DNA from: Pyrocephalus nanus
Taxonomy: Eukaryota; Chordata; Aves; Passeriformes; Tyrannidae
Length of the DNA: 64,000 nt
NCBI GenBank assembly: GCA_038380795.1
Contig: CM076265.1
Location: 2,256,001-2,320,000 of the forward strand
Reading direction: 5' to 3'
Under the pieces are notes generated by a model. It searched no databases. It saw only the letters and a program-made list of their open reading frames with translations, and was not told where the DNA came from. This document shows, in pieces, positions 38,501 through 48,780 of this stretch. Each line of letters starts with the position of its first letter. The first letter of the stretch is position 1. A program made the position numbers and the translations under genes.

Positions 38501-39364
38501 GCACTGCCAAGCAAAAAATTGAACAATTTTTGCACTCAAGATACTTGTGGTAGGAGCAAGGATTTACCAGACAGGCTAAAAACTTCGCTGCACCCTCTCC
38601 CACCCCCCTTGGCACTGCCTGATGCTCCCCAAGATCCCAGAGTACCTGGAAGAGACACAAGACATGAAGTAGCTCTGTTTGCAGTTGCATATCAGTTCAA
38701 GTTGCTCCCAATTTGTTTTCAATGGCAATACCATAAATGCACAAGTGAAAGAACAAAAAAAAAAAAAGTTTTTACTTACCTACTTTCCCTGAATCAGATT
38801 TTTACATGTCATTTTAGATTTCTCTTCTTTCCTTCTTAAATACTTTGTTTTCCAAAGGGCCTGTTGCAGGAAAAGGTCTCAAGGCACATCATAGTTTTAC
38901 AGAAAAGGATTAAAAGCAAAAATTAATTCAACCATCTCAGTACATAATGCTTTAATGAGTTTTCCTTCAGAGCTAATGCCATCAGAATTCTGAACACACA
39001 GAAAGCATGGCAGCAAAATGTAGAGTACCTGGGTGTCAGGTGCGAAACATTTCTGCCCTTTAACCCAGAATTAATCTGTCAATCACTTTTCCCTCATTAG
39101 GTGATCTCTGTGGAAATGAAGGCATGTTCATTTTTACAAAACTGACAAATTTTCTACAAGCATTTGTTTCAAACAGAGGTGCAAAAATACGGTAGATCTG
39201 TCAACTGGATTTTATTGACTGCAAAATCAGAAGCACTTGATCATTCAGTCATAGCAACAGGAAAGCACATATTCTGCCACATGTCTCTAGATGTTATTCT
39301 GTCGTTTAGATTTATTTAATGATAAGAAAAATATGTCACTTATGTGCTGCATAATATAGGGTTT
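35509..39364. other. Noncoding AT-rich DNA
   Basis: Unique AT-rich sequence with a (CAAA)n patch at about 36502-36518, a small AGAAATAAAC duplication at 36788-36807 and A-runs at about 35775-35788 and 38755-38766. No supported gene; a 146-codon minus-strand ORF at 37486-37926 has no recognisable domain. Confidence 0.55.
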
Positions 39365-39475
39365 TAAAAATATTTTTATTTTATTTATAATTTTATATAT
39401 TTATATTATATGTAATATATAATATAAATATTATATATAATATATTATATAAATATATTGTGTTTATATTTTTGT
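39365..39475. repeat. Almost pure A/T block with palindromic segments
   Basis: About 110 bp of nearly uninterrupted A and T. A clear palindrome has 11-bp arms at 39415-39425 and 39428-39438 around a two-base centre. Other overlapping near-palindromes lie alongside. Such DNA unwinds easily and may act as a fragile or matrix-attachment-type site; that role is inference. Confidence 0.85.
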
Positions 39476-42436
39476 TTCTCAGTCTCTTTTCAATTAATTT
39501 AAATTTTAAAAAATAGTCCTGTATTTATAACTGGATGCAGTAAGAAGTGATAAGGTACCAGTAAAAGTTACCAGAGGAAGCCAGTGACATGGTATAAAGT
39601 ACCATGGTTCGATTGTATTTAATTTGAGGATTATTTATAAACTGTAAAGATTATGCTAAAAATTACTGATATGCAGAATTAGTTTTGCAAGTGCAGGATC
39701 ACCAGAAAGATACATTTCATTTTCCAGTGCTGTGCAAGAAAGACTTTTCAGGAACTACCTACCCAGGGAACAGGCTTTCTGATATTTTGCTGTTTTTTCA
39801 TAGTGCTACATTTATCCAAATATGAAGAGGAAGTACCTCATATTCTTGGGCAGTGTAGCACTGGATATTCAGATCCCAAGCCAAATGACTTTCCAACACC
39901 TGAACTCCCACTTGACAGGAATCTTCTGTGTCAGCAGCTACACCATAAGATCCTTTATTCAAGGTTATGACCTGATCCCAAACTCTCTGCACACCAGTAC
40001 TATCCCAAAGTCATTTTTGTATTCCAAAGCTATTTGAAAAGTTTTACTGACTGAAAAGACACTCAGGTTCCATTTTTATGACCAAAAGAATGCCCAAACA
40101 CCAAACACATTATTGTTATGAATTAGATATAATCATGATACCTGGGGATGGTTTTCATCCCCTAGATCTCCCAAATTCATTCTGCATTGCATGAACATCA
40201 CAGAAATGGATTCTACAGAAGAAAACAGAGGTATTTTCCTCCAAATGCAAACAAACAAATTAGACTTTCCACCAAATAGAATTGGCCTCTTGTGGAATCA
40301 TTCTAGAAAGCTTAACTGAACACCAAAAGCCTTCACCAGGCACTCACTAACTGGGTTACACAACACTTCTTTTGGTATAAACCACTTCTTTTTGGTTCAG
40401 CAGCCAGGCTGATATTTTCAAGGAACCAATGTAACATCAGAAATGTAATAAAGAAAAAAATTTATGGATCTCTGAAGTCAGGCATTAAATCCAACACTTC
40501 AGCTGGCAAAACTGTCTCCTTATGAGTCTGGTCTTGGCACTTAAGATTACTATAAAAATACTTAGGAATTTCTTTAAATAAATGCCAGCACACAGTTAAG
40601 TATCAGACTATATTTGAAAATTGATTTGGTGCTGCTGTGATTCCATGAATTCTAATGGAACTCCTCCAAATTTTTTCACCACTGCAAGTGAACCTGAAAT
40701 ATCTCCTTTTGCATTATTTTTAGCTGAAATGTATGTCAATGTGAAATCATTTGAACTACATTAGCAGAACTAAAATGATCCCCAGTGTAACTCCATTCAC
40801 ATCAGCTACATCAGGAATGCGTTTCACCGCTATAATTCAAAATGTAAAACGTCCAAGTCATAATAAAACTATTTTTCTGAGCATTGCCAGTATCCAGTAA
40901 CACTGGGCAAGGTCTGATGGAAGCAGTAAGAGTAATTTGGAGCCATAACAGCTCAATTAGAGGGTTTCTCTGGCACACAATGTCAACCAAAGTAATACTT
41001 CATAGACATTTCTGTTTCTTGTTAAGCACTTGGGATCTTTGGGTTTTAGCATTTAATGGCAGGACTTTGGCATTTTAAAATTGCTTTGTAAGGGACTGGA
41101 CCAGTGGATAGTTGAGCAGTCAAATTATAAGCCCCAGAAGAGGTATTTGCTTCCATTCTGGAATGCACAACCCTTTCTGTGATTCAGAATGGTCCACCAA
41201 ACTGACAGAACAACCTCAGACCGAGCTAGAGCAGCTCTTATTTATAATGGCAAAGTACAGATGTTTATGCACTGCAGGAGGCAGAGCAGGCTCCACTGTC
41301 ACCTCAGGATTTACCTCCCCAGCACTGCAGTGCTGATGCACCAAGGATGTTGCTCTGCCAGCTGCTACGAGGCCCTACACCAAGACCTTTTCCTTCCAAG
41401 AGTGAGGTGCTGTATGATCACAGCACAGCACAAACATCACCAAACTTGTTTTCAATTAAAAGGCTGTGTTCTGGTAGCAGAAGAGCTGAACGACTCACTG
41501 GAGCAGTCACCTCACGCTGAGCTCCGTGTCTACAGTGTGAATATATTATAAAAGTGATTCAAAGAATTTCCTTCCTTATTTCCATCAGAGATCTAAAATT
41601 CCACCTCATGAAGCACCTCCCCTTTCAACCAGTCAAGACTGCAAACATGCACCACTTATTTTCCTCTAATTTCTTTATTTACCTAGTTAGTATTCCTCTC
41701 CCTCCTGCATCCTTGCCATGGTCTCTGGTATCACACAGAACTACTAACAAGCTCCTTTAGGAAGAGAATCCTCGTGCCCTTCGTGCCACTAACTACCAGC
41801 TGTGAAAGAAACACTTTTAGTTATGGATTTTTACGGGATTTTACAGAATGCTCATCCTCACTGCTGATATTGCCCCTGTAAAAAAGGTATTTAGCACACA
41901 TTTAACTCAGGTGAGCTACAATGAAATGCAATATTAAACTTTTGCAAATTACTGAGTCGTCTCATTCCAAACACAGTTGGAGTTAATACCACCTCAACAA
42001 AAAGGAGCCTTAATGCCTCACATCAAAAACACAGCCAAGCCTTGCTCTGTATTCTCACATTAGGAATCAGACATTTATAAATACACATTTTTGAACCAGG
42101 ACTCACCACAATGCAGCCTTTTGCGTGTGTCTTGGTTTTTATTATTTTTCTCCTGCAAATGCAAAAGAGGACAAGCAGAGAAACTTTTCGAAGAAGAGAT
42201 TCACAGAAAATCCACGAAGGCAAAACCCAACCCCCTTACAGAGAAGCCCACGTCTACAGCTCTGGCTCGGTGCCACTGGATGCCACGAAACAGCAAACAA
42301 CACTCATCTGACAGGTTATGCAGAAAGTCCTGGATGCCCAATTCAGACTGGTTTGGTTGTCATTTCTCAGCTCCAGAACTATAAGTCAGTCCCTAACGAG
42401 TTCTTCCCCCTGCAAAAGTCCTCCACTGGGCTTTAA
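39476..42436. other. Noncoding DNA
   Basis: Unique sequence with no recognised repeat or exon. ORFs at 41112-41551 and 42091-42436 overlap in two or three frames and show no family resemblance. Confidence 0.55.
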
Positions 42437-43849
42437 CTGAATCCTGCAAAACTACTGTAATTCAGTAGAGTTGCTAAGTCCTTTTTTTTCCCCTCTCTTA
42501 ATGGCCTGTCCCAGACCTTAAAGTGCATATGCCAATTTGGTTCAAGTTTTATAATCTGGAATGTTCCACAGTGCCTCTTCAAAAACAGTTCCAAGTTAAA
42601 TTGTGCCTTCCCTAAGTAATGATAAGTCTGAAAAAAAAAAAAAAACCAAACTTGCTCTGAATCTATTATTTATGTTATATGCAGCACCATCTTACTTATT
42701 TCATTCTGGAGTCTGAAATATACTGTAGGCTGGATAATCTTCACCTACCTTAATCTCCTAGGAAGGGCAGTGGAAGTTTTTGACACACAGTAAAACACAG
42801 CTGGCCTAAGAATCAGTGAAAAGAAACCATGGAATGTTCTCACAAGGACTCCATGGGACCCAACGTGTTCATTTTGAAGCCCAGAAATGCCTATTTTGGA
42901 TCTTAAACGTTGCTTCAAATATACATGGGTGAAAGCTGTAATCAAGCAGTACCAATAATAGCACATTAAAAGTCAGCAATTCTCAATTGTCAGTACTGTA
43001 ACAACTGAATATCTTATTACTTCTACCTTCTCCTCCCATACACTGAATTTCTCCAATAGTGACAAAGTGCATGTACTAATCATAGACTCAGTGTTAACTT
43101 AAGCAGGAAAAAGATATAAATTAGGTTGGTACTCCTTGAGGGCATCAGTAGAAAACACCGATTTCAAATAACTTTGATTATAAAATTTTACTTCACAATC
43201 CTTTTCCAGATCACAGATACTCATAATCAAAAAGAGTATGGAATTCATGTAATGTTTGCTATTTTGCCATCAGCATCACAAAGAAAAAAAAAAAGAAACA
43301 ATAAAATATGATGCAGAATTCACTCTTCCAATGATTGTCATTGAACTATTACATTAGTAAACATTCACAGTATGAAGTCTCTTTCAATATATCTCCAGCA
43401 TATAAAGTAGTGCAAAAAAGCATTCCAGTCATTTTGCCTTTGCAGTCAGACCAGGTTAAACGATTCCCTTACTTCATTTCTTTCATTATTAGACAACAAA
43501 TGCTGCAATGCCTCCAAAGAGAGTTATAAAAATAAACAATTTCTGGAGGGTCAACAACAGCCTTTACAAAGAAAATTTCCAGTTAAAAACAAGCATTATA
43601 GATTTCAAGAAAAAAAAAAATTTAGATCTATCTTCTGTAGAATATCTTTTTACAATAAATTTACCATTTGAAAAACAATGACTATGGTATCCAATGATTT
43701 ATGGTAGCTGCTATTAAAGCACTGATAAATAGATAAATGACTACCAAACTTCATTGTTTCTTACATAGTAAATACCTCTGAATGCCAACTTTTACCACAG
43801 AGCTGTTATTAGTGATGTCGACAGTTCATGCACCCACTTTAAAACTGAC
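42437..43849. other. AT-rich flank, possibly distal KCNA4 3' UTR
   Basis: AT-rich unique sequence with an A-run at about 42631-42645 and an A-rich stretch at about 43280-43305. No supported gene. The part nearest 43.8 kb could be transcribed as distal 3' UTR, which sequence alone cannot settle. Confidence 0.4.
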
Positions 43850-44110
43850 TTGGTTTTAATAAATTTTTCAGCCTCATGTGCAAAACACTTGCATTCTCAT
43901 AAAAATATAAAGTCTGAAAATGTATCAGATCTAGCAATCCTTTCCTCAAGTCGTACCACTTACTTGATATGTAATACACGTTTAGCAATGCTTTTTATTT
44001 GTATTTAACCATTAAATGGCATACTACTGTATGCTGCAGACTCTTGTTTGCATATTTCATTATTTTCACTGCACTCTTTAATGCATAAATGTATTTGGAA
44101 ACGTTCAAAA
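43850..44110 (-). other. KCNA4: Start of the KCNA4 3' untranslated region with candidate poly(A) signals
   Basis: Sequence directly after the KCNA4 stop is AT-rich and has no continuing frame. On the minus strand an AATAAA lies at 43999-43994, about 110 nt after the stop, and an ATTAAA at 43860-43855, about 250 nt after it. Vertebrate KCNA4 messages usually have longer 3' UTRs, so these may be minor sites and the UTR may continue below 43850. Confidence 0.4.
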
Positions 44111-46096
44111 TTACACATCAGTTTCCACGGAATTTGAATTTACACAGTTTTTCTTCTCTGACTCACTGCTATTCCCCGTGTCCTGACTTTTGTTCTCCTT
44201 TACACAAAGAGATTCCTTAACCCCTTCTTCCATCTCCAAATACTCTGATTTATCCTCTGTGGACGAAGAAGACGCGCTTCTAAACTTCTTCAGCAAATTT
44301 GTTGGGAGGTAAGGGCAACTGACTGCGTTTTGCATCATCTGTGTTTGCTCCTCATTCTCAGTTTCTCTGTGGTAGAAATAGTTAAAATTGGAGACAATCA
44401 CTGGCACTGGTAAAGCAATGGTTAACACTCCCGCAATGGCACACAGGGACCCGACTATTTTCCCCCCCACAGTTATGGGTTTCATGTCCCCATAACCAAC
44501 TGTAGTCATGGTCACTACGGCCCACCAGAAGGCATCTGGGATGCTTTGAAAATGGGTGGCAGGCTCATCAGCCTCTGCGAAGTAAACAGCACTGGAAAAC
44601 AAAATGACTCCGATAAAAAGGAAAAAGATGAGGAGGCCGAGCTCCCTCATGCTGGCCCTGAGCGTGTGACCCAGGATCTGCAAACCCTTGGAGTGCCTGG
44701 AGAGCTTGAAGATGCGGAACACCCTGACCAGACGGATGATCCTCAGGATGGCAAAGGACATGGCCTGCTGGCTGCCCTGCTCCTGCGCCAAGTCAGTGCC
44801 CAGAGTGATGAAGTAAGGCAAGATGGAGACGATGTCTATGATGTTCATGACGTTTTTAAAGAAGTGTGCTTTGCTCGGGCACGCAAAGCAGCGCACTGTA
44901 AACTCAAAGGAGAACCAGATGATGCATACTGTCTCTACAATGAAAAACGGGTCATTGAAGATGGTGTGCTCCCCAGCGTTCAGGTGGAGTGACTCATTGG
45001 AAAGCCCCTTCCCTAAGCTCAGGGACATGACGAATTCTTTGTCATCTCTGAACTCTGGTAAAGTCTCCAGACAAAAGATGACGATGGAGATCAAGATGAC
45101 TAAGACAGAGACAATGGCAATGCCTCTGGCTGGAGTAGAGCTCTCCGGGTACTCAAACAGCAGCCAGACCTGCCTCTTAAACTCATTCTCCGGCAAAACT
45201 TTGTCCTCTTCCTCTTTGACAAACCCTTCATCCTCCCTGAACTTGAGCATGGCCTCCTCCCCGAGCTGGTAGAACTTCACCTCCTCGGAGAAGATGTCGA
45301 AGGGTACATTGACCGGCCTCTTCAGCCGACCGCCGCTCTGGTAGTAGTACAGGATGGCGTCGAAGCTGGGTCGGTTCCTGTCAAAGAAGTACTCGTTCCT
45401 GAGAGGATCAAAGTATCTCCCTCGCTTGGCCGGGTCGCCCAGCAGCGTCTCCGGGAACTGAGCCAACGTCTTCAGCTGGGTCTCGAAGCGCAGTCCTGAC
45501 ACGTTGATCACCACCCGCTCACAACACTCGTACTCGCTGTAGCGAACAGAGCTGTAACCCCCAGGGCCTCCACCATCGTCAGGTGGCTGGTCCGAGTAGG
45601 AAAACTCATCCTCCCCATAGTCGTCACTGTAGTACAGCTTTCCTTCCTCCTCGTCTTCTTCGTCCTCGTCTTCATCCTCCTCTTCCTCCTCACTCAAGTC
45701 CTTCAGTATCCTCTCCTCGGAACCGCTGAGCGGCAGCAGCTCAGAGCAGGGGAAGGAGGCCCCACACTCCCTGCTCCCCAAGTGGTGGCTCCTCTTCTTC
45801 CCTTTCTTCCTCCTCTTACCGGCCTGGCGGTGGGGCAGGCTGCCGCGGGACGCGCTCCCGCCGTGCGAGGAGGACGATGCCCCCCGGCTCTGCTCCTGGT
45901 GGTAGTGGTGATAAGGTCCTCCTCCGCCTGCTGCCCCACCTTCCACTGCTGCTGTCGCTGCTGCCACGGCGGCGGCCGCGGCCGCCCGGGACTGTGCCAG
46001 CCGCTCCCGCTCCCGCGCCCGCGCTTGGGCCGCGTATCCGTAGGGCATGTGGGTGTTGCACCCCGAGCTATCTGCGCTCACCATTGCCACCTCCAT
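44111..46096 (-). CDS. KCNA4: Voltage-gated potassium channel Kv1.4 (Shaker A-type), intronless coding region
   Basis: This 661-residue protein is the pore-forming alpha subunit of a fast-inactivating, voltage-gated K+ channel of the plasma membrane. It assembles as a tetramer, alone or with other Kv1 subunits. Visible in order: an N-terminal inactivation-ball segment starting [13 protein letters not shown] with Cys13; an Ala-rich run (38-50); a Gly/His/Ser-rich linker; a basic patch (94-102); an acidic run (136-151); the T1 tetramerisation domain (about 191-290); S1 (325-346); an S1-S2 loop with an N-glycosylation sequon at N367; S2 (383-404); S3 (415-436); S4 with R452, R455, R458, R461, K464 and R467; S5 (485-506); the pore helix and TVGYGD filter (532-537); S6 with the PVP hinge (563-565); and a C-terminal ETDV PDZ-binding motif. 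K539 just outside the filter is the Kv1.4-type outer-pore lysine. Human Kv1.4 is about 653 residues, so this copy is full length. The start is an ATG with A at -3 and G at +4, and an in-frame stop lies 15 nt upstream. The stop codon is TAA. An intronless coding region is normal for KCNA genes. Confidence 0.98.
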   Translation of the reverse strand: MEVAMVSADSSGCNTHMPYGYAAQARARERERLAQSRAAAAAAVAAATAAVEGGAAGGGGPYHHYHQEQSRGASSSSHGGSASRGSLPHRQAGKRRKKGKKRSHHLGSRECGASFPCSELLPLSGSEERILKDLSEEEEEDEDEDEEDEEEGKLYYSDDYGEDEFSYSDQPPDDGGGPGGYSSVRYSEYECCERVVINVSGLRFETQLKTLAQFPETLLGDPAKRGRYFDPLRNEYFFDRNRPSFDAILYYYQSGGRLKRPVNVPFDIFSEEVKFYQLGEEAMLKFREDEGFVKEEEDKVLPENEFKRQVWLLFEYPESSTPARGIAIVSVLVILISIVIFCLETLPEFRDDKEFVMSLSLGKGLSNESLHLNAGEHTIFNDPFFIVETVCIIWFSFEFTVRCFACPSKAHFFKNVMNIIDIVSILPYFITLGTDLAQEQGSQQAMSFAILRIIRLVRVFRIFKLSRHSKGLQILGHTLRASMRELGLLIFFLFIGVILFSSAVYFAEADEPATHFQSIPDAFWWAVVTMTTVGYGDMKPITVGGKIVGSLCAIAGVLTIALPVPVIVSNFNYFYHRETENEEQTQMMQNAVSCPYLPTNLLKKFRSASSSSTEDKSEYLEMEEGVKESLCVKENKSQDTGNSSESEKKNCVNSNSVETDV

Positions 46097-46111
46097 TTTG
46101 CCACTGCTTTT

Positions 46112-46135
46112 TTATTATTATTATTATTATTATTA
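46112..46135 (-). repeat. (TAA)8 triplet repeat giving eight in-frame stops before the KCNA4 start
   Basis: Read on the minus strand this is eight consecutive TAA triplets in the reading frame of KCNA4. It ends 15 nt before the ATG. It rules out any N-terminal extension of the channel from upstream and confirms the start. The tract also makes the leader next to the start codon very A/U-rich and probably unstructured. Confidence 0.9.
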
Positions 46136-46189
46136 TTTTTATTTCAATCACTTACTGCAACGAGGTTTTGTTCTATTTACAGCGTAACC

Positions 46190-46411
46190 TTAACTTTCAC
46201 CGGAAAGTTCAAAGCCATTTGCGTTTGGAGGGCAGTCCCCTGGATGTGGAGTGTGGCAGCGTGGTGGCAACACTGAATCTACCTTCTGGAGAAGCACAGG
46301 TCTGCATTTTCTCCTTCTCCGGAATGCTTGACACAAACTCCTGTTTTGCTGATAGGAAAAGATGGGATTCTCAAATTGAACCAGGGAACAGCTGAGACCT
46401 TGTTCTTTCAT
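46190..46411 (-). other. Upstream ORF (73 codons) in the putative KCNA4 leader
   Basis: A true ATG at 46411-46409 opens a 73-codon frame that ends at TAA 46192-46190, leaving 93 nt before the KCNA4 ATG. Its start context is weak (T at -3, A at +4), so leaky scanning is possible. The peptide is Arg/Cys-containing with no recognisable domain. If present in the mature mRNA it could lower channel translation; it may also be a chance ORF. Confidence 0.35.
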
Positions 46412-46495
46412 CCACCAAGTCCCTTTATTTCCATTTATCTCCAGCAGCTATCACAGATCTGATCAGAATTGTGTCTACATCGCAGGCTGCAAAGG

Positions 46496-46523
46496 CTGCA
46501 TTTGTCAGGAAAAAAAAAAAAAA
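46496..46523 (-). other. Candidate splice acceptor for the KCNA4 coding exon
   Basis: On the minus strand a run of 14 T (complement of A at 46510-46523) is followed by CCTGAC, AAATGCAG and then CC. This resembles a polypyrimidine tract with a CAG acceptor, placing the first exon base at 46495. In vertebrates the KCNA4 leader can be split by an intron while the coding region is not. Another CAG lies 9 nt further on. No transcript data support the choice. Confidence 0.3.
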
Positions 46524-46790
46524 GTGCGAATCAAATGGTACCTGTTCTCCACAGATGGTTTTAGTTCATCATTGCAACCAAATGCAAATAGTCTCTTTCC
46601 TCATTATTTGTTCCTGGTAACGCTTTGGCCTAGCAAACTTACTGTTTAATATCATTACTCGGGGGGTTGGAGTTAATTCCAGCCATCACTTCATTTACAC
46701 AGTGAGGAGGTCTTTGCAAATCCTTTCTTCAGCCTGTCAGCAGTGTCTCAAACCTGGGAGCAGCACCCAGGGCATCAGCAGCAGTGGTAA

Positions 46791-46822
46791 GAGGAGGAGG
46801 AGGAGATGGAGGAGGAGGAGAT
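46791..46822 (+). repeat. (GGA)n purine repeat upstream of KCNA4
   Basis: Imperfect GGA triplets, interrupted once by ATG at 46805-46807. On the KCNA4 sense strand it is a (TCC)n pyrimidine tract, within the inferred leader intron or distal leader. Confidence 0.85.
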
Positions 46823-47616
46823 GAAGACTGAGAAACTGGCTCTGAGGTCCCCATAGGACATAAGGGGAGTGGATGGGTCACCCTTTGGTTATGGTCATGC
46901 AGAAGAAGCACTTAAACCTGAGGCACATGCACAAACACACAAAAATAAACAAAACAAAAAGGGAAAAGATTGGACTGTTTTCCTAAAAGGTCACACCGAT
47001 CAAATGAAACTGTGTCATCTATTACCACGGCATTCAAATCTTCTCCTGCCCACACTATTCACACTTCTACATTACACACACACCCACATCACATGCACAG
47101 AGATTTTGAACGGCTCCGTGGGTAAGGATGTGGGTGGGTATGTCACATATATATATAGACAGATACAAAATCCCCACCCATATAAGCACTTGCATCCATA
47201 CACAAACATATGCATGCTTCTGAAACACCAACACACATAAACACCAATAAAAATACTGCAACACACAAGGCATTCGGGTCTTTTGAGCACATATGTGATA
47301 GATACACCTACATATATCTACATAGAACATTAAAGAATAAATGTATCCACACAAAGAGCTTTTGTTATATTTGTAAGAAACACATCGGGTGCGGGAATGC
47401 TACATTTTAATCTACAGCAGAATTGTGTTTCAATCACAATGAACATCTCGCTGGATTTAATTTGGAAACAGGCACGTACAGTGCTCACCCAAGTGAAAAT
47501 ACCGTGATATGATATGTCAAGAAAACAACTGCAGGTGCACTGAAGCAACATCTACATGCAAGCACACACACAAAAACACACAACCCCCCACGCCCCCCCT
47601 GGAAACAGAAGCCTCG

Positions 47617-47622
47617 TTTATA
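47617..47622 (-). promoter_or_regulatory. TATA-like box upstream of KCNA4
   Basis: The minus strand reads GGCTATAAACGAGGC here. It could set a start near 47590, giving an unspliced leader of about 1.5 kb as an alternative to starts inside the CpG island. A six-base match is weak evidence alone. Confidence 0.2.
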
Positions 47623-47736
47623 GCCACATCTATTTCATACACGACAGAAGGTGAACACGAACTATTAAACGACGCTATTTTTAAAATCGTACCTATGTGC
47701 CATGCGGGAAAAAAAAGGTCTTAAAGCCGCTCTCAT

Positions 47737-47743
47737 ACTCACT
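47737..47743 (-). other. Candidate splice donor for a 5' noncoding KCNA4 exon
   Basis: The minus strand reads GATCA then GTGAGTATG at this point, a good match to the intronic side of a donor but with A instead of G at the last exon base. It lies just inside the CpG-rich block. Joined to the acceptor at 46496 it would define a leader intron of about 1.25 kb. Confidence 0.22.
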
Positions 47744-47754
47744 GATCCTAGGCA

Positions 47755-48004
47755 GAGAAATAGCAACGCTGCTCCTGGCGGTGCACGGGCGCGGTGGCAG
47801 CGGTCCCGAGGGGGCTGTGCCGGCTGATCCACATTCGCAGGTGTCTGTGGTCAGTGCGCACCACAGGTTGGCGAGCGATGCCCGGAGCGATGCCCGTCCC
47901 TCCTTCCCGAGCGGGGCAGGGGGCACCGCGCAGAGCCACAGCCCTGCCGCTCGCCCAGGCATCGGCGGGAAGGCAACACGCGGGGGTCTCGTTCCCGGAG
48001 GGAA

Positions 48005-48068
<64 letters not shown>

Positions 48069-48730
48069 AGGGATGAACGGGCAGGCGCGATCTCCAGCCT
48101 CCCCGAGCCCGGCTCCCGCAGCAGATTTGTGAACCAGCGCCGGGGGGGACGCGGGGTCGGCTCCGTGCGGTCTCTCCCCCCTCGAAACACGTCCAAGGGC
48201 AGCGGCTCAGCCCGCTACACATCCACTTGTTGTGCGGGTTTGGAGGTGATGCGGGACACCCGCGCCCGCCCCCAGCCGGACCCGGCGATGGAGCTCGGCC
48301 GGCCCGGCCCCGGCGCCGCACGGCGCTCCCGGAGCCGGCCCTGTTGCTCCCGGAGCCGCCGCCCGCAGCCGATCCCGCCGCCGATCCCGCTGATCCCGCT
48401 GTTCCCGGCCCGCCGCCGGCCCCTGGCGGCCGCAGCCCGCACTGCGCCCCGGCCCCGCACACGGCCCCGGCCCCCGCCCCGCCAGCGATCGACAGCCCGC
48501 GATGCCGAGACAAACTCTCCGACGCTGCCAGCCCTGGCCCCTGCTCTGTCCCCTAAGGAAGCCAAATGCATCGTTGAGGCGGCTTGGAGAATCCCGACTC
48601 CGAGCCCGCATCAAATTTCCCGGGAAAGGGGAGAAAAAGCTGCCCCCACCTCCACCCTGCTCGCCCCCCAAGCAAACATTCCCCTCTGCTCCTACCCAGC
48701 GCACCCAGGCCGCCGCAGCCGTCTCGCAAA
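47755..48730 (-). promoter_or_regulatory. CpG island, probable KCNA4 promoter / first-exon region
   Basis: This is the longest strongly G+C- and CpG-rich stretch in the window; everything around it is AT-rich. CpG density is highest from about 48250 to 48520. GC-box (Sp1-like) cores occur at 48266-48271 and 48474-48479. It begins about 1.7 kb upstream of the KCNA4 start. Such islands usually mark the promoter of the nearest gene, and GC-rich promoters are common for Kv1 genes. The long ORFs across it on both strands are explained by scarcity of stop codons in GC-rich DNA. The exact transcription start cannot be read. Confidence 0.7.
48007..48065 (+). repeat. (GT)n microsatellite inside the CpG island
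   Basis: An uninterrupted GT dinucleotide run of 59 bp (about 29.5 units), flanked by CpG-rich unique DNA. On the KCNA4 sense strand it is (AC)n. Long alternating purine-pyrimidine runs can adopt Z-DNA, and length polymorphism is expected. Confidence 0.97.
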
Positions 48731-48780
48731 TGAAACCAAATTAACTTTGCTCCCAATTCTGTACCTGAACAGAAAGTAGG

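Larger units (their letters stand above)
46097..46495 (-). other. KCNA4: Probable KCNA4 5' untranslated leader (proximal part)
   Basis: This is the minus-strand sequence directly before the KCNA4 start. The last 90 nt or so are A/U-rich; further up it has mixed composition and contains one 73-codon upstream ORF. The upper limit is set at a candidate splice acceptor at 46496-46497. The mouse Kv1.4 leader is long and has been reported to drive internal ribosome entry, so a long structured leader fits the family. The boundary here is inferred from sequence signals only. Confidence 0.5.
46823..47754. other. Noncoding DNA between the KCNA4 leader and CpG island; CA-rich
   Basis: This stretch has many short CA and TA dinucleotide runs, for example around 47075-47095 and 47148-47158, and is C/A-biased on the plus strand. 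Apart from the TATA-like and donor-like sites noted separately I see no gene. It is most likely KCNA4 leader intron or promoter-proximal DNA. Confidence 0.5.

Noticed and set aside
44546..45272. Plus-strand ORFs of about 148 codons antisense to KCNA4
   Set aside because: They are shadows of the channel's codon bias on the opposite strand.
45782..46395. Plus-strand ORFs of 164 and 172 codons over the KCNA4 5' end
   Set aside because: Antisense to the GC-rich N-terminal coding sequence and the leader repeat; low-complexity Pro/Leu/Ile content.
47697..48779. 360-codon plus-strand ORF, and several minus-strand ORFs of 118-220 codons, across the CpG island
   Set aside because: They run through the (GT)n repeat and depend on GC-rich DNA lacking stops. 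Composition (Pro/Arg/Ala with a Val-Cys repeat) is an artefact and frames overlap on both strands.
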